Shown in pieces: positions 37,547-47,152 of a DNA stretch of 64,000 nucleotides; the first letter of the stretch is position 1, and each line of letters begins with the position of its first letter. The position numbers were made by a program, and so were the translations under genes. The DNA is taken from NCBI RefSeq assembly GCF_900302445.1, contig NZ_ONZF01000001.1, positions 186,001-250,000 of the forward strand. The letters are read 5' to 3'. This DNA comes from Palleronia abyssalis. GTDB taxonomy: Bacteria > Pseudomonadota > Alphaproteobacteria > Rhodobacterales > Rhodobacteraceae. The notes under the pieces are model-generated. The model searched no databases and had not been told where the DNA came from. It worked only from the letters and a program-made list of their open reading frames with translations.

Positions 37547-38710
37547 TTACTGGTTCGCGCCCCGCTGCGCCTCGATCTCGCGCCACCGCGCGACGTTCGA
37601 GTTGTGGTCCGACAGGTTCGTCGCGAAGGCGTGGCCCCCAGTCCCGTCGGCGACGAAGTAAAGATACTCCGTGGTGGCCGGGTCCAGCGCCGCCTCAATC
37701 GCGTCCAGCCCCGGGTTCGCGATGGGCGTGGGCGGCAGCCCATCGATCACGTAGGTGTTGTAGGGTGTCGCGGCATCCAGCTCCGACCGGCGCAGGCCAC
37801 GCCCCAGAACCCCTTCGCCGTTGGTGATCCCGTAGATCACCGTCGGGTCCGTCTGCAACCGCATGCCCTGGCGCAGGCGGTTGACGAACACGCTGGCCAC
37901 CTGCGGACGCTCTTCGGCGACGCCGGTTTCCTTCTCGACGATCGAGGCCATGATCAACGCCTCTTCCGGCGTGTCGTAAGGCAGTCCGTCCGCGCGGTTG
38001 TCCCACGCCGCGGCCAGCCGCTCGTCCTGGCGCGCTTCCATCCGGGCCAACAGGTTCGACCGAGACGCACCCGCACCCACCTCATAGCTGTCGGGCGCCA
38101 GCCGCCCCTCATCGGGAAGCTCGGCCACCGTTCCATCCATGAAATCCGCCGCCTTCAGTGCTTCGACGATCTGCCACGACGTCACGCCCTCGGCCACGGC
38201 CACGCGATACCGGGTGTCGGACTGATCGCGCACCTGCGTGTAGGCTTCGGGAACCTCAACCTCTTCGGCCATCGGATCGAAGGCCGCTTCTTCGACAAAG
38301 CGCCCCGTCGCCGGATCCAGCTCGCGGATTTCGACTTCGGCGCTACGCACGCCGATGCGATAGACCACCTCGGTCCCGCAGGTCGATTGCCCACCGCGGG
38401 TCACGATGTCCACGATCTCTTCCATCGAGGCTTCTTCGGGCACCAGGAACGACCCGGCCTTCAGCGCACCGGATTTCTTGGTGTAATCCGCCCCCATCCG
38501 CAGGATCTGCGCAGACCCGACGGCACCCTGGCTCTCCAAGTCGCGCGATACCGCGTTGAACGAGGTTCCGGGCTCCACTCGCAGACAGATCGCCTGCGAC
38601 AGCGGCCCAGGTTCGCGATACTGGTTCACACCCCATCCGATCACCCCGGCCACCGCGACCAGCGCGACGACCAACATGGTCAGTCCGTTCGAGGCGAGAT
38701 GTTTCCACAT
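37547..38710 (-). CDS. mltG: Endolytic transglycosylase MltG
   Basis: A 387-residue YceG-family enzyme. One N-terminal membrane helix (LTMLVVALVAVAGVIGWGV, residues about 10-28) anchors a periplasmic catalytic domain with LIMASIVEKETGVAEERPQV (catalytic Glu in VEKE), RLRQGMRLQTDPTVIYGI and YNTYVIDGLPPTPIANPG. It cuts nascent peptidoglycan strands. The ATG overlaps the fabF stop by one base, and mltG commonly follows fabF. Confidence 0.95.
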   Translation of the reverse strand: MWKHLASNGLTMLVVALVAVAGVIGWGVNQYREPGPLSQAICLRVEPGTSFNAVSRDLESQGAVGSAQILRMGADYTKKSGALKAGSFLVPEEASMEEIVDIVTRGGQSTCGTEVVYRIGVRSAEVEIRELDPATGRFVEEAAFDPMAEEVEVPEAYTQVRDQSDTRYRVAVAEGVTSWQIVEALKAADFMDGTVAELPDEGRLAPDSYEVGAGASRSNLLARMEARQDERLAAAWDNRADGLPYDTPEEALIMASIVEKETGVAEERPQVASVFVNRLRQGMRLQTDPTVIYGITNGEGVLGRGLRRSELDAATPYNTYVIDGLPPTPIANPGLDAIEAALDPATTEYLYFVADGTGGHAFATNLSDHNSNVARWREIEAQRGANQ

Positions 38711-39972
38711 CAGCCTTCGACCTTGCGCAGCAGAAGCGCCGCGTTGGTGCCCCCGAACCCGAACGAGTTGGACAACGCCACGTCGATCTTCCGTTCGACC
38801 TTCTTCAGGGGGGCCAAGTCGATCACTGCATCGTCGGGCGGGGTTTCAAGGTTCAGCGTCGGCGGCGCCACCTGATCGCGGATCGCGAGGATCGAGAAGA
38901 TCGCCTCGATCGCCCCCGCGGCCCCCAGAAGGTGCCCGGTGGCGGACTTGGTCGAGCTCATCGTCGCCTTCGCGGCCGCATCGCCCAAAAGCCGCTGCAC
39001 CGCTCCCATTTCGATCGTGTCGGCCATGGTCGAGGTGCCGTGCGCGTTCACATAGTCGATCTCCGACACGTCGATCCCGGCGCGCTTGACGGCCGCGCGC
39101 ATCGCGCGCTCTGCCCCCTCATGGTCGGGGGGCGGGGCGGTGATGTGATGCGCGTCACCCGACAGACCATAGCCGATCACCTCGGCATAGATCGTGGCGC
39201 CGCGCGCCTTCGCCCGCTCGTAATTTTCCAGAACGACGACGCCGGCGCCCTCGCCCATCACGAAGCCGTCCCGATCGGCATCCCAGGGGCGCGATGCAGC
39301 CTGGGGGTCGTCGCGATGCTTGGTGGACAGCGCCTTGCACGCGTTGAAGCCGGCGATCCCGATCTCGCAGATCGCGGCCTCGGCGCCGCCGGCAACCATC
39401 ACGTCCGCGTCGCCCCACTGAATCAGACGCGAGGCGTCGCCAATGGCGTGTGCGCCCGTCGAACAGGCCGTGACTGGCGCGTGGTTGGGTCCTTTGTAGC
39501 CATAGCGGATCGACACCTGCCCCGAGATCAGGTTGATCAGCGATCCGGGAATGAAGAACGGCGATACGCGCCGCGGCCCCTTTTCCTTGATCATTACGGC
39601 GGTATCGGCGATCGAACTCAGGCCCCCGATCCCCGAGCCGATCATGACGCCGATGCGCTCAAGCTCCTCGGGGCTTTCGCCACCCAGCCCCGCGTCGCGG
39701 ATCGCCTGGTCGGCGGCGGCCATGCCGAACAGGATGAACTGGTCCACCTTGCGTTGTTCCTTCGGCTCCATCCAGTCGTCGGCGTTGAACGTGCCCTCGG
39801 ACCCGTCGCCCTTTGGCACTTCGCAGGCATAGTTGGTCGTCAGGTGATCCGCGTCGAATTGCGTGATGGTACCGGCCCCTGACACACCGTCCAGAAGGCG
39901 GCTCCAGCTTGCCTCGACGCCGCTCGCCAGCGGCGAGACCATGCCCATTCCCGTGATGACTACCCGCCGCAT
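38710..39972 (-). CDS. fabF: 3-oxoacyl-ACP synthase II (KAS II)
   Basis: A 420-residue FabF that elongates acyl-ACP. The active-site Cys is in VTACSTGAHAIGDA; the two His are in VNAHGTSTMADT and KSATGHLLGAAG. The ATG at 39972 has GGGGA 6 bases upstream; the ATG at 39978 abuts it and is less likely. It follows acpP after about 200 bases and is coupled to mltG. Confidence 0.96.
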   Translation of the reverse strand: MRRVVITGMGMVSPLASGVEASWSRLLDGVSGAGTITQFDADHLTTNYACEVPKGDGSEGTFNADDWMEPKEQRKVDQFILFGMAAADQAIRDAGLGGESPEELERIGVMIGSGIGGLSSIADTAVMIKEKGPRRVSPFFIPGSLINLISGQVSIRYGYKGPNHAPVTACSTGAHAIGDASRLIQWGDADVMVAGGAEAAICEIGIAGFNACKALSTKHRDDPQAASRPWDADRDGFVMGEGAGVVVLENYERAKARGATIYAEVIGYGLSGDAHHITAPPPDHEGAERAMRAAVKRAGIDVSEIDYVNAHGTSTMADTIEMGAVQRLLGDAAAKATMSSTKSATGHLLGAAGAIEAIFSILAIRDQVAPPTLNLETPPDDAVIDLAPLKKVERKIDVALSNSFGFGGTNAALLLRKVEG

Positions 39973-40174
39973 CTTCATTCCCCGCTCGGTGTTCTGCTCA
40001 AATCGGTGTTCTGCTCATGGACCGTTGACCCGCAGGCCTGATACACAAGCCGCCCCCCGGTTGAAAGAGGGACGCGGCCGTTCGGCGGTCCTTCGCGGCG
40101 CGCCAAACGGAACGGGCGCACCCCCGGCAAGGAGGCACGCCCGAACGTCGTCCTGATGGGACGGAAAAGCGGCC

Positions 40175-40414
40175 TCAGACGGCCTGCTTGATATAGGACA
40201 CGGCATCGCCGAAGGTCTGGATGTTCTCGGCGGCATCGTCGGGGATCTCGATCCCGAACTCTTCCTCGAAGGCCATGACCAGCTCGACCGTGTCGAGGCT
40301 GTCTGCGCCGAGATCGTCGATGAACGAGGCGTTCTCGGTCACCTTCTCCTCTTCGACGCCCAGATGCTCGACGACCTTGTTCCGGACGCGCTTTTCGATG
40401 TCGTTGTCGCTCAT
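40175..40414 (-). CDS. acpP: Acyl carrier protein
   Basis: A 79-residue acidic ACP. The phosphopantetheine-accepting Ser39 is in [20 protein letters not shown]. The start [10 protein letters not shown] at 40414 has GGAAAG upstream on the minus strand. It is placed between fabG and fabF with spacers of 177 and 202 bases on either side, so it may have its own promoter as in other bacteria. Confidence 0.97.
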   Translation of the reverse strand: MSDNDIEKRVRNKVVEHLGVEEEKVTENASFIDDLGADSLDTVELVMAFEEEFGIEIPDDAAENIQTFGDAVSYIKQAV

Positions 40415-40591
40415 GGTCTTTCCTTCTCTAGCTTCGGGCAGGCCCGAAAAACCGTGCCCCTCTGGGCGAAATCTGATCCGTCGCCGTGTCATTTACAAGG
40501 CATCGCCGCGCAGGCGACCGGCGCGGCGAGCAATAAAGTTCGCCGCCTATAGCATACAGCCCCGGCACCGCAAACGAAAACGCCGCACCCC

Positions 40592-41329
40592 TCAGAGCAT
40601 TGCCATACCGCCATTCACATGAAGCGTCGTGCCGGTGACGTAGGATGCCTCGCGGCTGGCCAGATAGACCACGGCGGCCGCAACCTCGTCGGCTTCGCCC
40701 ATGCGACCGACCGGAATCTTGTTCAGAAGCTGGGTCTTCTGGTCGTCGGTCAGCTTGTCGGTCATGGCCGTGGCGATGAAGCCCGGCGCCACGCAGTTGA
40801 CGGTGATTCCGCGACTGGCCACCTCTTGCGCAAGCGACTTGGAAAAGCCGACCATCCCCGCCTTGGCAGCCGCGTAATTCGCCTGCCCGGGGTTGCCGAT
40901 GGCGCCCACGACGGACGAGATATTGACGATCCGCCCCCATTTCGCCTTCATCATCGACCGCAGGACCGCTTGGCTGAGCTTGGCGACCGCACCGAGGTTC
41001 ACGTCCAGGACCGCCTGCCAATCGTCGTCCGACATGCGCAGCATCAGCTGATCGCGCGTGATCCCGGCATTGTTCACCAGGATATCCAGAGACCCCATCG
41101 CCTCGACCGCCTGTTTGGGCAGTGCCTTCAGCGCTTCGGAATCGCCAAGGTTGCACGGCAGAACATGAGCACGCTCGCCCAGTTCCTCGGCCAGCGCCCG
41201 CAGCGGATCCTCGCGCGTGCCCGACAGGCCGACCGTCGCGCCCGACTCGTGCAGCGCCCGTGCGATATCGGCCCCAAGTCCCCCCGACGCGCCCGTTACG
41301 AGGGCCGCCTTTCCCGTCAAATCGAACAT
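40592..41329 (-). CDS. fabG: 3-oxoacyl-ACP reductase
   Basis: A 245-residue short-chain dehydrogenase. It has the NADPH site TGKAALVTGASGGLGADIAR, NNAG, the catalytic Ser in NISSVVGAIGNPG and the YAAAKAG Tyr/Lys pair. It reduces 3-oxoacyl-ACP. A single base separates it from the fabD stop. Confidence 0.96.
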   Translation of the reverse strand: MFDLTGKAALVTGASGGLGADIARALHESGATVGLSGTREDPLRALAEELGERAHVLPCNLGDSEALKALPKQAVEAMGSLDILVNNAGITRDQLMLRMSDDDWQAVLDVNLGAVAKLSQAVLRSMMKAKWGRIVNISSVVGAIGNPGQANYAAAKAGMVGFSKSLAQEVASRGITVNCVAPGFIATAMTDKLTDDQKTQLLNKIPVGRMGEADEVAAAVVYLASREASYVTGTTLHVNGGMAML

Positions 41330-41330
41330 C

Positions 41331-42269
41331 TCACTCTCCCTTGCCCAAAGCTGCCTTGACGTCGGACGACGTGCCCACGGCGCGCAGCGCGATGCTGCGG
41401 TCGATCCGTTTGACCATGCCAGACAACGCCTTGCCGGCGCCCACCTCCCAGATCTCGGTAACACCTGCGGCCGCCATCGCCGCGACCGACTCGCGCCAGC
41501 GGACCGCGCCGGTGACCTGTTGCACCAGCAGGCGCTTGATCTCCTCAGGGTCGCTTTGAGGCGCGGCGGTCACGTTGGTCACCACCGGCACCCGGGGCCG
41601 TCCGATGCGCACATCGGCGATCGCCTCTGCCATGCGGTCGGCGGCAGGCTGCATCAATGCGCAGTGGAACGGGGCGCTGACGGGCAGCATGACCGCCCGC
41701 TTGGCACCCGCCTCCTTGGCCAGTTCCACCGCCCGCTCGACCGCCGCGCGGTGACCCGAGACGACGACCTGCGAGGGATCGTTGTCATTCGCCGCCTGAC
41801 ACACCTGATCGCCGGCGGCCTTCTTCGCCACCGCATCCGCCTGGGCGAAATCCAGCCCCAGCAACGCCGCCATGGCCCCTTCGCCCACCGGAACGGCCTC
41901 TTGCATCGCCTGCCCGCGCAGGCGCAGCAGCCGGGCGGCGTCGGGGATCGACAGCGCCCCTGCGGCGGCCAGTGCGGAATATTCACCCAGCGAATGGCCC
42001 GCCACGAATTCGATACGGTCGATATCGAAGCCCTCGGCCTCGAGCGCGCGCAGCGCGGCCAGCGACGTTGCCATCAGCGCAGGTTGCGCGTTCGCGGTCA
42101 GGGTCAGCGTCTCCTGGTCGCCCTCCCAGATCGTGCGCGACAGATCCTCACCCAGGGCCGCATCGACCTCGTCGAAGACCCCTTTTGCCTCGGGATAGGC
42201 GTCCGCCAGATCGCGTCCCATGCCGATCGTCTGCGCCCCCTGCCCGGGAAACACCAATGCCAACGCCAT
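41331..42269 (-). CDS. fabD: Malonyl-CoA:ACP transacylase
   Basis: A 312-residue FabD starting [20 protein letters not shown]. The catalytic Ser is in [17 protein letters not shown] and the His in [17 protein letters not shown]. It charges ACP with malonate. First gene of fabD-fabG-acpP-fabF-mltG. An intergenic spacer of about 145 bases separates it from the divergent cytochrome b gene. Confidence 0.96.
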   Translation of the reverse strand: MALALVFPGQGAQTIGMGRDLADAYPEAKGVFDEVDAALGEDLSRTIWEGDQETLTLTANAQPALMATSLAALRALEAEGFDIDRIEFVAGHSLGEYSALAAAGALSIPDAARLLRLRGQAMQEAVPVGEGAMAALLGLDFAQADAVAKKAAGDQVCQAANDNDPSQVVVSGHRAAVERAVELAKEAGAKRAVMLPVSAPFHCALMQPAADRMAEAIADVRIGRPRVPVVTNVTAAPQSDPEEIKRLLVQQVTGAVRWRESVAAMAAAGVTEIWEVGAGKALSGMVKRIDRSIALRAVGTSSDVKAALGKGE

Positions 42270-42413
42270 TCCAACCTCCGCTTTTTCGTTCCGACGGTCC
42301 ATATAACCCGCGACAGCGACTGGCAAACAGCGCACAAAATCTGCGCGGCCCCGCGCGTATCGGCCGCGGCGATCCCGCCGTAGGGTAAATACGACGAACC
42401 GGAGGATCCCGAC

Positions 42414-43592
42414 GTGCCGATGACGAACACTGCCCGCCGCTACGGCACCGTGACGAAGACGTTCCACTGGCTGACCGCCCTGCTGATCTTCGCCAACATC
42501 GCGTTGGGCCTGATCGCACAGGATCTTTCGCCCGAGACGCAACTGGCGCTGAAGGCGCAGGTCTTCACCATCCACAAGACGCTGGGCCTCGCGATCTTCG
42601 CAGTCGCGATCCTGCGCATCCTCTGGGCCGTGACGCAGCAGAAACCGGCCCATCTGCATCCCGACCGCACGGCCGAGACCTTCGCCGCCGAGCTTGTGCA
42701 TTGGGTCCTCTACGCCTCGCTTGTGGTGATCCCGTTGTCGGGCTGGATCACCCATGCGGCCACCGAAGGGTTCGCGCCGATCTGGTGGCCATTCCCGCAG
42801 AACCTGCCCGGCCTGGTCGAGAATGAGGCCGTCGCCGCCATCGCCTCGACCGCGCATTGGCTGGCGAACTGGATGCTGGCCATCGCAATTGTCCTCCATA
42901 TCGCGGGCGCGCTGAAGCACCACGTCCTCGACCGCGACCCCACGCTGAGACGCATGTGGTTCGGCCGGACGGAGGCCGGCGGCGCCGCGCCTCATCGCAC
43001 CGGGCCCGCCCTGCCCGCGGCGGCGGCCCTCTATACCCTGGCGGCCGTCGCGGTGGTGGGTCTGTCGGCCGATTCGCTGGTCCGGCCCGAGGCGCAAGCG
43101 TCCGGCCCCACGGCCGGAGCGGGCAACTGGACCGTGCAATCGGGGTCGTTGGCGATCGAGGTCATGCAGTTTGGCAATGCCGTCGACGGCGGCTTCGGCC
43201 AATGGTCCGCCGATATCGATTTCTCCGAGGAAACCGGCGAAGGGCAGGTCACGGTGCGGGTCGATGTCTTCTCCCTCACGCTGGGGTCGGCCACCGAACA
43301 AGCGCTGGGTCCGGCGTATTTCGCGGCCGAAGACCACCCGGAAGCTGTGTTCGAGGGGGCGATAACGCCAGACGGTGACGGATACGTGGCCACCGGCCCC
43401 CTGTCCCTCGCCGGGGAAAGCACCGACGTCACCCTGCCCTTCACCCTGACCATCGACGGCGACACCGCCCGGATGGAGGGGGAGACGACCCTCGACCGCC
43501 TGTCCTTCGGCATTGGCGAGTCGCAGGATGCCGGTACGCTGGGGCTGGACGTGCCGGTGCGGGTCACCCTGACGGCCACGCGCGCCGAGTGA
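42414..43592 (+). CDS. Cytochrome b561-YceI fusion protein
   Basis: A 392-residue two-domain protein. Residues 1-185 are a cytochrome b561-type domain with four membrane helices and heme-binding His (KTFHWLTALLIF, FTIHKTLGLAIF, ASTAHWLANWML, VLHIAGALKHH). A fifth helix at about 203-220 leads to a periplasmic YceI/lipocalin-like domain (about 235-392; WTVQSGSLAIEVMQFGN, VDVFSLTLGS). YceI binds polyprenoid lipids such as quinones, so an electron or quinone-linked role is possible. GGAGGA is 7 bases before the GTG start; an ATG at 42420 is a weaker alternative. Confidence 0.88.
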   Translation: MPMTNTARRYGTVTKTFHWLTALLIFANIALGLIAQDLSPETQLALKAQVFTIHKTLGLAIFAVAILRILWAVTQQKPAHLHPDRTAETFAAELVHWVLYASLVVIPLSGWITHAATEGFAPIWWPFPQNLPGLVENEAVAAIASTAHWLANWMLAIAIVLHIAGALKHHVLDRDPTLRRMWFGRTEAGGAAPHRTGPALPAAAALYTLAAVAVVGLSADSLVRPEAQASGPTAGAGNWTVQSGSLAIEVMQFGNAVDGGFGQWSADIDFSEETGEGQVTVRVDVFSLTLGSATEQALGPAYFAAEDHPEAVFEGAITPDGDGYVATGPLSLAGESTDVTLPFTLTIDGDTARMEGETTLDRLSFGIGESQDAGTLGLDVPVRVTLTATRAE

Positions 43593-43905
43593 CACCCTGG
43601 CGGACGATCGCTTCCATTGCCCGCCCCCCGGTGAGACCGTACCGGCTTCCGGGACTTCTGGTTCAAGAGCTGTTGTGCTGCCTCCCCGCGCTAGAACCAG
43701 TCGTCTGGATCAATGGCGTTCGGCCAGGCCGTCTCCCTCCTCGTGAAAACAGTGACAGTCTGATGGGCTTTGGGTCCGGAAACACCGAAGAGGCGGAAGG
43801 TGAACAAGCTGAAGATCCTGCATTCCGCAGCATGTCAGGGCTTTCCAAGGTCAAGGCCCGGTCATATCAGTCCGGCCGAGAACCTCCTGCACCCAGGCTT
43901 CGGCC
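43593..43905. other. Non-coding flank of the IS remnant
   Basis: This stretch, between the cytochrome b-YceI stop and the transposase remnant, contains short random frames only. I recognise no gene, clear terminal inverted repeat or RNA here. Confidence 0.4.
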
Positions 43906-44610
43906 TCATAGCCACGGGATGACGATTGCTGCCAGAACGGTCGGAGAGAAGACTACCTTTGTGCAGCGGCCATAACGGCTCGCCAACCGTCACCAGTCCC
44001 CCAAACGACCCCACACGGTCTCGATGCGCCGCGCCGTTTGTATCCGCGTTTGTCGTATTTCAGGGCTGTCTTGCGTTGCTATCGGCCGGGGATGCAGGCG
44101 GAACCGTAGATACGGTCTCCGACAGTTATTCGACATTTGGTGGGCTACTGAGTGTGCGCTCTAATGGGAGTGCTGCCCTGCCTGGCGGTAACAAACAGGT
44201 CAAACGGACGCCCCTGGCTGCCGATGATAGCATGAAGTTTGGTGTTCAAGCCGCCCTCGGCTCTGCCGATCAGGCGGTCACTGCCCCTTTACGAAGCCCA
44301 TGCTGGACGCCGTTCGGTGGGCCTTCAGGTGGGCGGCGTCGATCATGACCGTCTTTCGGCGGACCAAACAACCATCCCGACCAGCATCGGGATGAAAACG
44401 CCCTCTTCAGAAAAGCGCTTCCGGCGGGTGTCGAGCTTTCTGTGCGGTCCGCAGTACGAAGGCGCATTCCGTCGAAGCAGGCCATTGCGGTCGTCACGGC
44501 AATTCTGTTCAGGGCACATCGGGTATCACGATCAGGTCCCCCGTCGGCCTTCAGAAAATATGGCTTCAGACGCCCCATCCGTGTGTCCCTCAGACAGACA
44601 GATCAGATAC
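43906..44610 (-). pseudogene. Degenerate IS5-family transposase
   Basis: Read in several frames on the minus strand, this region spells most of an IS5-family (IS427-like) transposase. Start-like MGRLKPYFLKADGG (from 44578) is followed by CGPHRKLDTRRKRFSEEGVF, then VMIDAAHLKAHRTASSMG (DDE Asp region), GGLNTKLHAIIGSQGRPFD, KTALKYDKRGYKRR and the C-terminal RLASRYGRCTKVVF and VLAAIVIPWL with a stop at 43906-43908. At least four frameshifts and internal stops separate these. Part of the central section between GRPFD and KTALKYD is not recognisable. No terminal repeats could be found, so insertion is old. Confidence 0.85.
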
Positions 44611-44964
44611 GCCGCCGCTTTGATTTTCCCGCGGTGAATCATTCCCTCAGATCGTTGGATCCTGAGGCCAGAGTTACGAAAGAACCGCCTACGCGATCCA
44701 CCGTGTAATATCTGCAGATCGCGCCTAGCGGGTGATGTCGAGGATAAGCAGGACGCTCCCCGGCACGCCAGGCAGAATCCGACCCGTTCCGAAGCCCGGA
44801 TCTTATCGCGGACGACGCGCAAATGGGCCCGCAATGTCCACGCGGGAAAAAGTGCTGAATTATTATCTGAAGTAAAGCAGTCCCGCGGTGCGAGCCCGGG
44901 TTGGGCGCCGTCGGTCATGACAATCTGACCGCATTTTACATCGGTCGTACAAGGGTCAGGGGTT
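44611..44964. other. Non-coding region between IS remnant and yceI
   Basis: No convincing gene is visible. The only long frame (minus strand, 44532-44918) has no recognisable domain and runs into the transposase remnant in a different frame. The segment is likely decayed IS-flanking DNA. Confidence 0.4.
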
Positions 44965-44993
44965 CGGGCGGCCGGCCATCCGGCGGCCGCCCG
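44965..44993 (-). terminator. Hairpin after the YceI gene
   Basis: CGGGCGGCCG (44965-44974) pairs perfectly with CGGCCGCCCG (44984-44993) over a 9-base loop, 7 bases past the YceI stop on the minus strand. No T-run follows. Confidence 0.5.
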
Positions 44994-45000
44994 TCCGAAA

Positions 45001-45594
45001 TCAACCGTCGGCCTGCGTGGCCTCTCCAGCCTCGATCGAGATGTCGATTTGCACCTCGTCCGATACGGCGGGTGCGAAGCCGCCGACGTTGAAGTCCGAG
45101 CGCAGGACGGTGGTCGTCGCCGTCAGGCCGATCCAGGGCTTGCCTTCCATCGGGTGCTGCGCGTCCTGAAGGAGGGTGGCGTCCAGAACGACTTCCTGAG
45201 TGACGTCGTTCATCGACAGATCGCCGGTGATCAGCGCCGTGTCTTCGCCCGTCACTTCGATCCCGGTAGAGGTGAAGGTGACCATGTCATCCTCGGACGC
45301 GCCGAAGAAATCGTCGGACATGAAATGTTCGAACCTGGCTTCCCAGCCTGTCAGCATGGAGCGGACGGGAAACGCGACTTCGACGGAGGAGGCCGCCGGA
45401 TCCTCGGCGTCGTATTCGATGGTGCCGTCGAAGCCGGAAAACATGCCGTATCCGGTCGAGAAGCCCAAGTGGTTGTAGGAGAACACGATCTGGGTGTGGC
45501 TCTCGTCCACGTCATAGGTGACGGGGTCGGCAGTGGCGGGCAGTGCAAGGGCCAGCGTTCCGGCAAGTGCTGCGGCGATGGTCAGGCGGGTCAT
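45001..45594 (-). CDS. YceI-family periplasmic protein
   Basis: A 197-residue protein with a signal peptide (MTRLTIAAALAGTLALALPA, cleavage near ATA). The mature YceI domain has YDVDESHTQIVFSYNHLGFS, LTGWEARFEHFMSDDFFGAS and the late LRSDFNVGGFAPAVSDEVQI. YceI folds as a lipocalin-like barrel that binds isoprenoid lipids in the periplasm. It faces the cytochrome b561-YceI fusion across the IS remnant, so the two YceI genes were probably close neighbours before insertion. The start at 45594 is chosen for the signal peptide. Confidence 0.92.
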   Translation of the reverse strand: MTRLTIAAALAGTLALALPATADPVTYDVDESHTQIVFSYNHLGFSTGYGMFSGFDGTIEYDAEDPAASSVEVAFPVRSMLTGWEARFEHFMSDDFFGASEDDMVTFTSTGIEVTGEDTALITGDLSMNDVTQEVVLDATLLQDAQHPMEGKPWIGLTATTTVLRSDFNVGGFAPAVSDEVQIDISIEAGEATQADG

Positions 45595-45695
45595 GGGCAA
45601 TTTCCTGGAGTTGGTTGCATTGCCCAATGGTTTAGTTGACTGGTACCGTGCGTAAATCGCAAGCCACCGAACAGGATTGGTGCGCAATCGAACAG

Positions 45696-46313
45696 TCAGG
45701 CCCCCACCACGTCACGATTGCGGTGCGCAGCCCGATTTGGCCGGCGGGGCATGACTTGGGGCGAGGGGATATGGCTGATGGCGGCCACGATCTGGGCATG
45801 GACACGCTCCAGCACAACAGGCGGGGCCGTCCCGATCTCCACGCAGGTGCCATTGGGCAGCCGCGCCATCAGGTGGGCGGCGACACCCTCCGCGCCGCGC
45901 TTGATGAACACGCTTTCGATCCCGTCCATGGGAATGCGGCGTATGACACTGACCCGACCGCGCGCGGTCACCCGATGCTGTCGCAATTCCCGGTCGAGGG
46001 AATCTATGACCGTCTCGCGGCGCATCCCGAGGTAGCCGATCCGCGCCAACACCGCCGCACCGGCAAAGCTGCACAAGCCCACCGACAGGATCATGCCCGG
46101 ATCAAGGGCACGCCCCCCACCGGACAGCATTACGGCGATCAGGCCGGCCCCCGACACCATCGCGGTAGCGCCCACAAGGCATCCCCCTTCGATCACGCGT
46201 GCCATCGCCCCGGACGGACCACCGCTGCCGATGACGATAAGCCCCGGCATCTGGGTCATGCGCCGAACCTTCGGCGCCCGGAACGCGTCCGTCAAATGCT
46301 GGAACACGCCCAT
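45696..46313 (-). CDS. Unknown membrane protein
   Basis: A 205-residue protein with two predicted membrane helices at about residues 44-65 and 72-92, followed by a basic, soluble C-terminal domain (about 95-205; DSLDRELRQHRVTARGRVSV, ESVFIKRGAEGVAAHLMARL). I do not recognise the family. It is divergent from rpsF by about 230 bases. An in-frame Met at residue 19 is a possible later start. Codon use looks normal for the genome. Confidence 0.7.
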   Translation of the reverse strand: MGVFQHLTDAFRAPKVRRMTQMPGLIVIGSGGPSGAMARVIEGGCLVGATAMVSGAGLIAVMLSGGGRALDPGMILSVGLCSFAGAAVLARIGYLGMRRETVIDSLDRELRQHRVTARGRVSVIRRIPMDGIESVFIKRGAEGVAAHLMARLPNGTCVEIGTAPPVVLERVHAQIVAAISHIPSPQVMPRRPNRAAHRNRDVVGA

Positions 46314-46543
46314 GGAAATCCCCTAAATCAATGTAGGACCAACTCTCGACGATGATCTTGGCGCAATCGGGGCGGCCCCGGGACGGTTTGCGGCCCATTT
46401 CCGGGCGGCTTGCATGCCAGCGCGATAGACTGTATGGCCCGCCCACTTCCGCGACGCATCTTCGAACGGCGCAGACTCTCGTGACCGGGACGCGGAAGAT
46501 CACGCCCGGTCTTTGAAATGCGCCCTGAACATAAGGAAAAGCC

Positions 46544-46897
46544 ATGCCGCTTTACGAGCATGTCTTCATTTCCCGCCAGGACCTGTCGAACACGCAGGCC
46601 GAGGGACTGATCGAACATTTCGGCGCCATCCTGACCGACAACGGCGGCAAGCTGGTCGAGCAGGAATACTGGGGCGTCAAGACGATGGCCTACAAGATCA
46701 ACAAGAACCGCAAGGGCCACTATGCCTTTCTGCGCACCGACGCCCCTGCCCCCGCGGTGCAGGAGATGGAGCGCCTGATGCGCCTGCATGACGACGTCAT
46801 GCGCGTCATGACCATCAAGGTCGATGAGCACGAGGAAGGCCCCTCGGTGCAGATGCAAAAGCGCGACGATCGTGACGATCGCCGTCCCCGCCGCTAA
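46544..46897 (+). CDS. rpsF: 30S ribosomal protein S6
   Basis: A 117-residue S6 beginning MPLYEHVFISRQDLSNTQAE with EYWGVKTMAYKINKNRKGHY. AAGGAAA lies upstream. First gene of rpsF-rpsR-rplI. The basic C-terminus (KRDDRDDRRPRR) is typical. Confidence 0.97.
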   Translation: MPLYEHVFISRQDLSNTQAEGLIEHFGAILTDNGGKLVEQEYWGVKTMAYKINKNRKGHYAFLRTDAPAPAVQEMERLMRLHDDVMRVMTIKVDEHEEGPSVQMQKRDDRDDRRPRR

Positions 46898-46912
46898 GAA
46901 GGAGACCCCGAA

Positions 46913-47140
46913 ATGGCCGCAAAACCGTTTTTCCGCCGTCGCAAGGTCTGTCCCTTCTCGGGCGACAACGCGCCGAAGATCGACTACAAGGACACCCGTC
47001 TGCTGCAGCGCTACATCTCCGAGCGTGGCAAGATCGTGCCCTCCCGTATCACCGCCGTGTCGGCGAAGAAGCAGCGTGAACTCGCCCGTGCCATCAAGCG
47101 CGCCCGGTTCCTCGCCCTTCTTCCCTATGCCGTGAAGTAA
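46913..47140 (+). CDS. rpsR: 30S ribosomal protein S18
   Basis: A 75-residue S18 with [18 protein letters not shown] and [24 protein letters not shown] lies upstream. Its gene is 15 bases from rpsF and 12 bases from rplI. Confidence 0.97.
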   Translation: MAAKPFFRRRKVCPFSGDNAPKIDYKDTRLLQRYISERGKIVPSRITAVSAKKQRELARAIKRARFLALLPYAVK

Positions 47141-47152
47141 GGAGTCAGACCA

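Noticed and set aside
43926-44348. Plus-strand frame of 140 residues in the IS remnant
   Set aside because: Its sequence is the antisense of the recognisable transposase pieces and has no domain.
43593-45000. Terminal inverted repeats or target duplication of the IS element
   Set aside because: I compared the flanks of the transposase remnant by eye and found no convincing pair.
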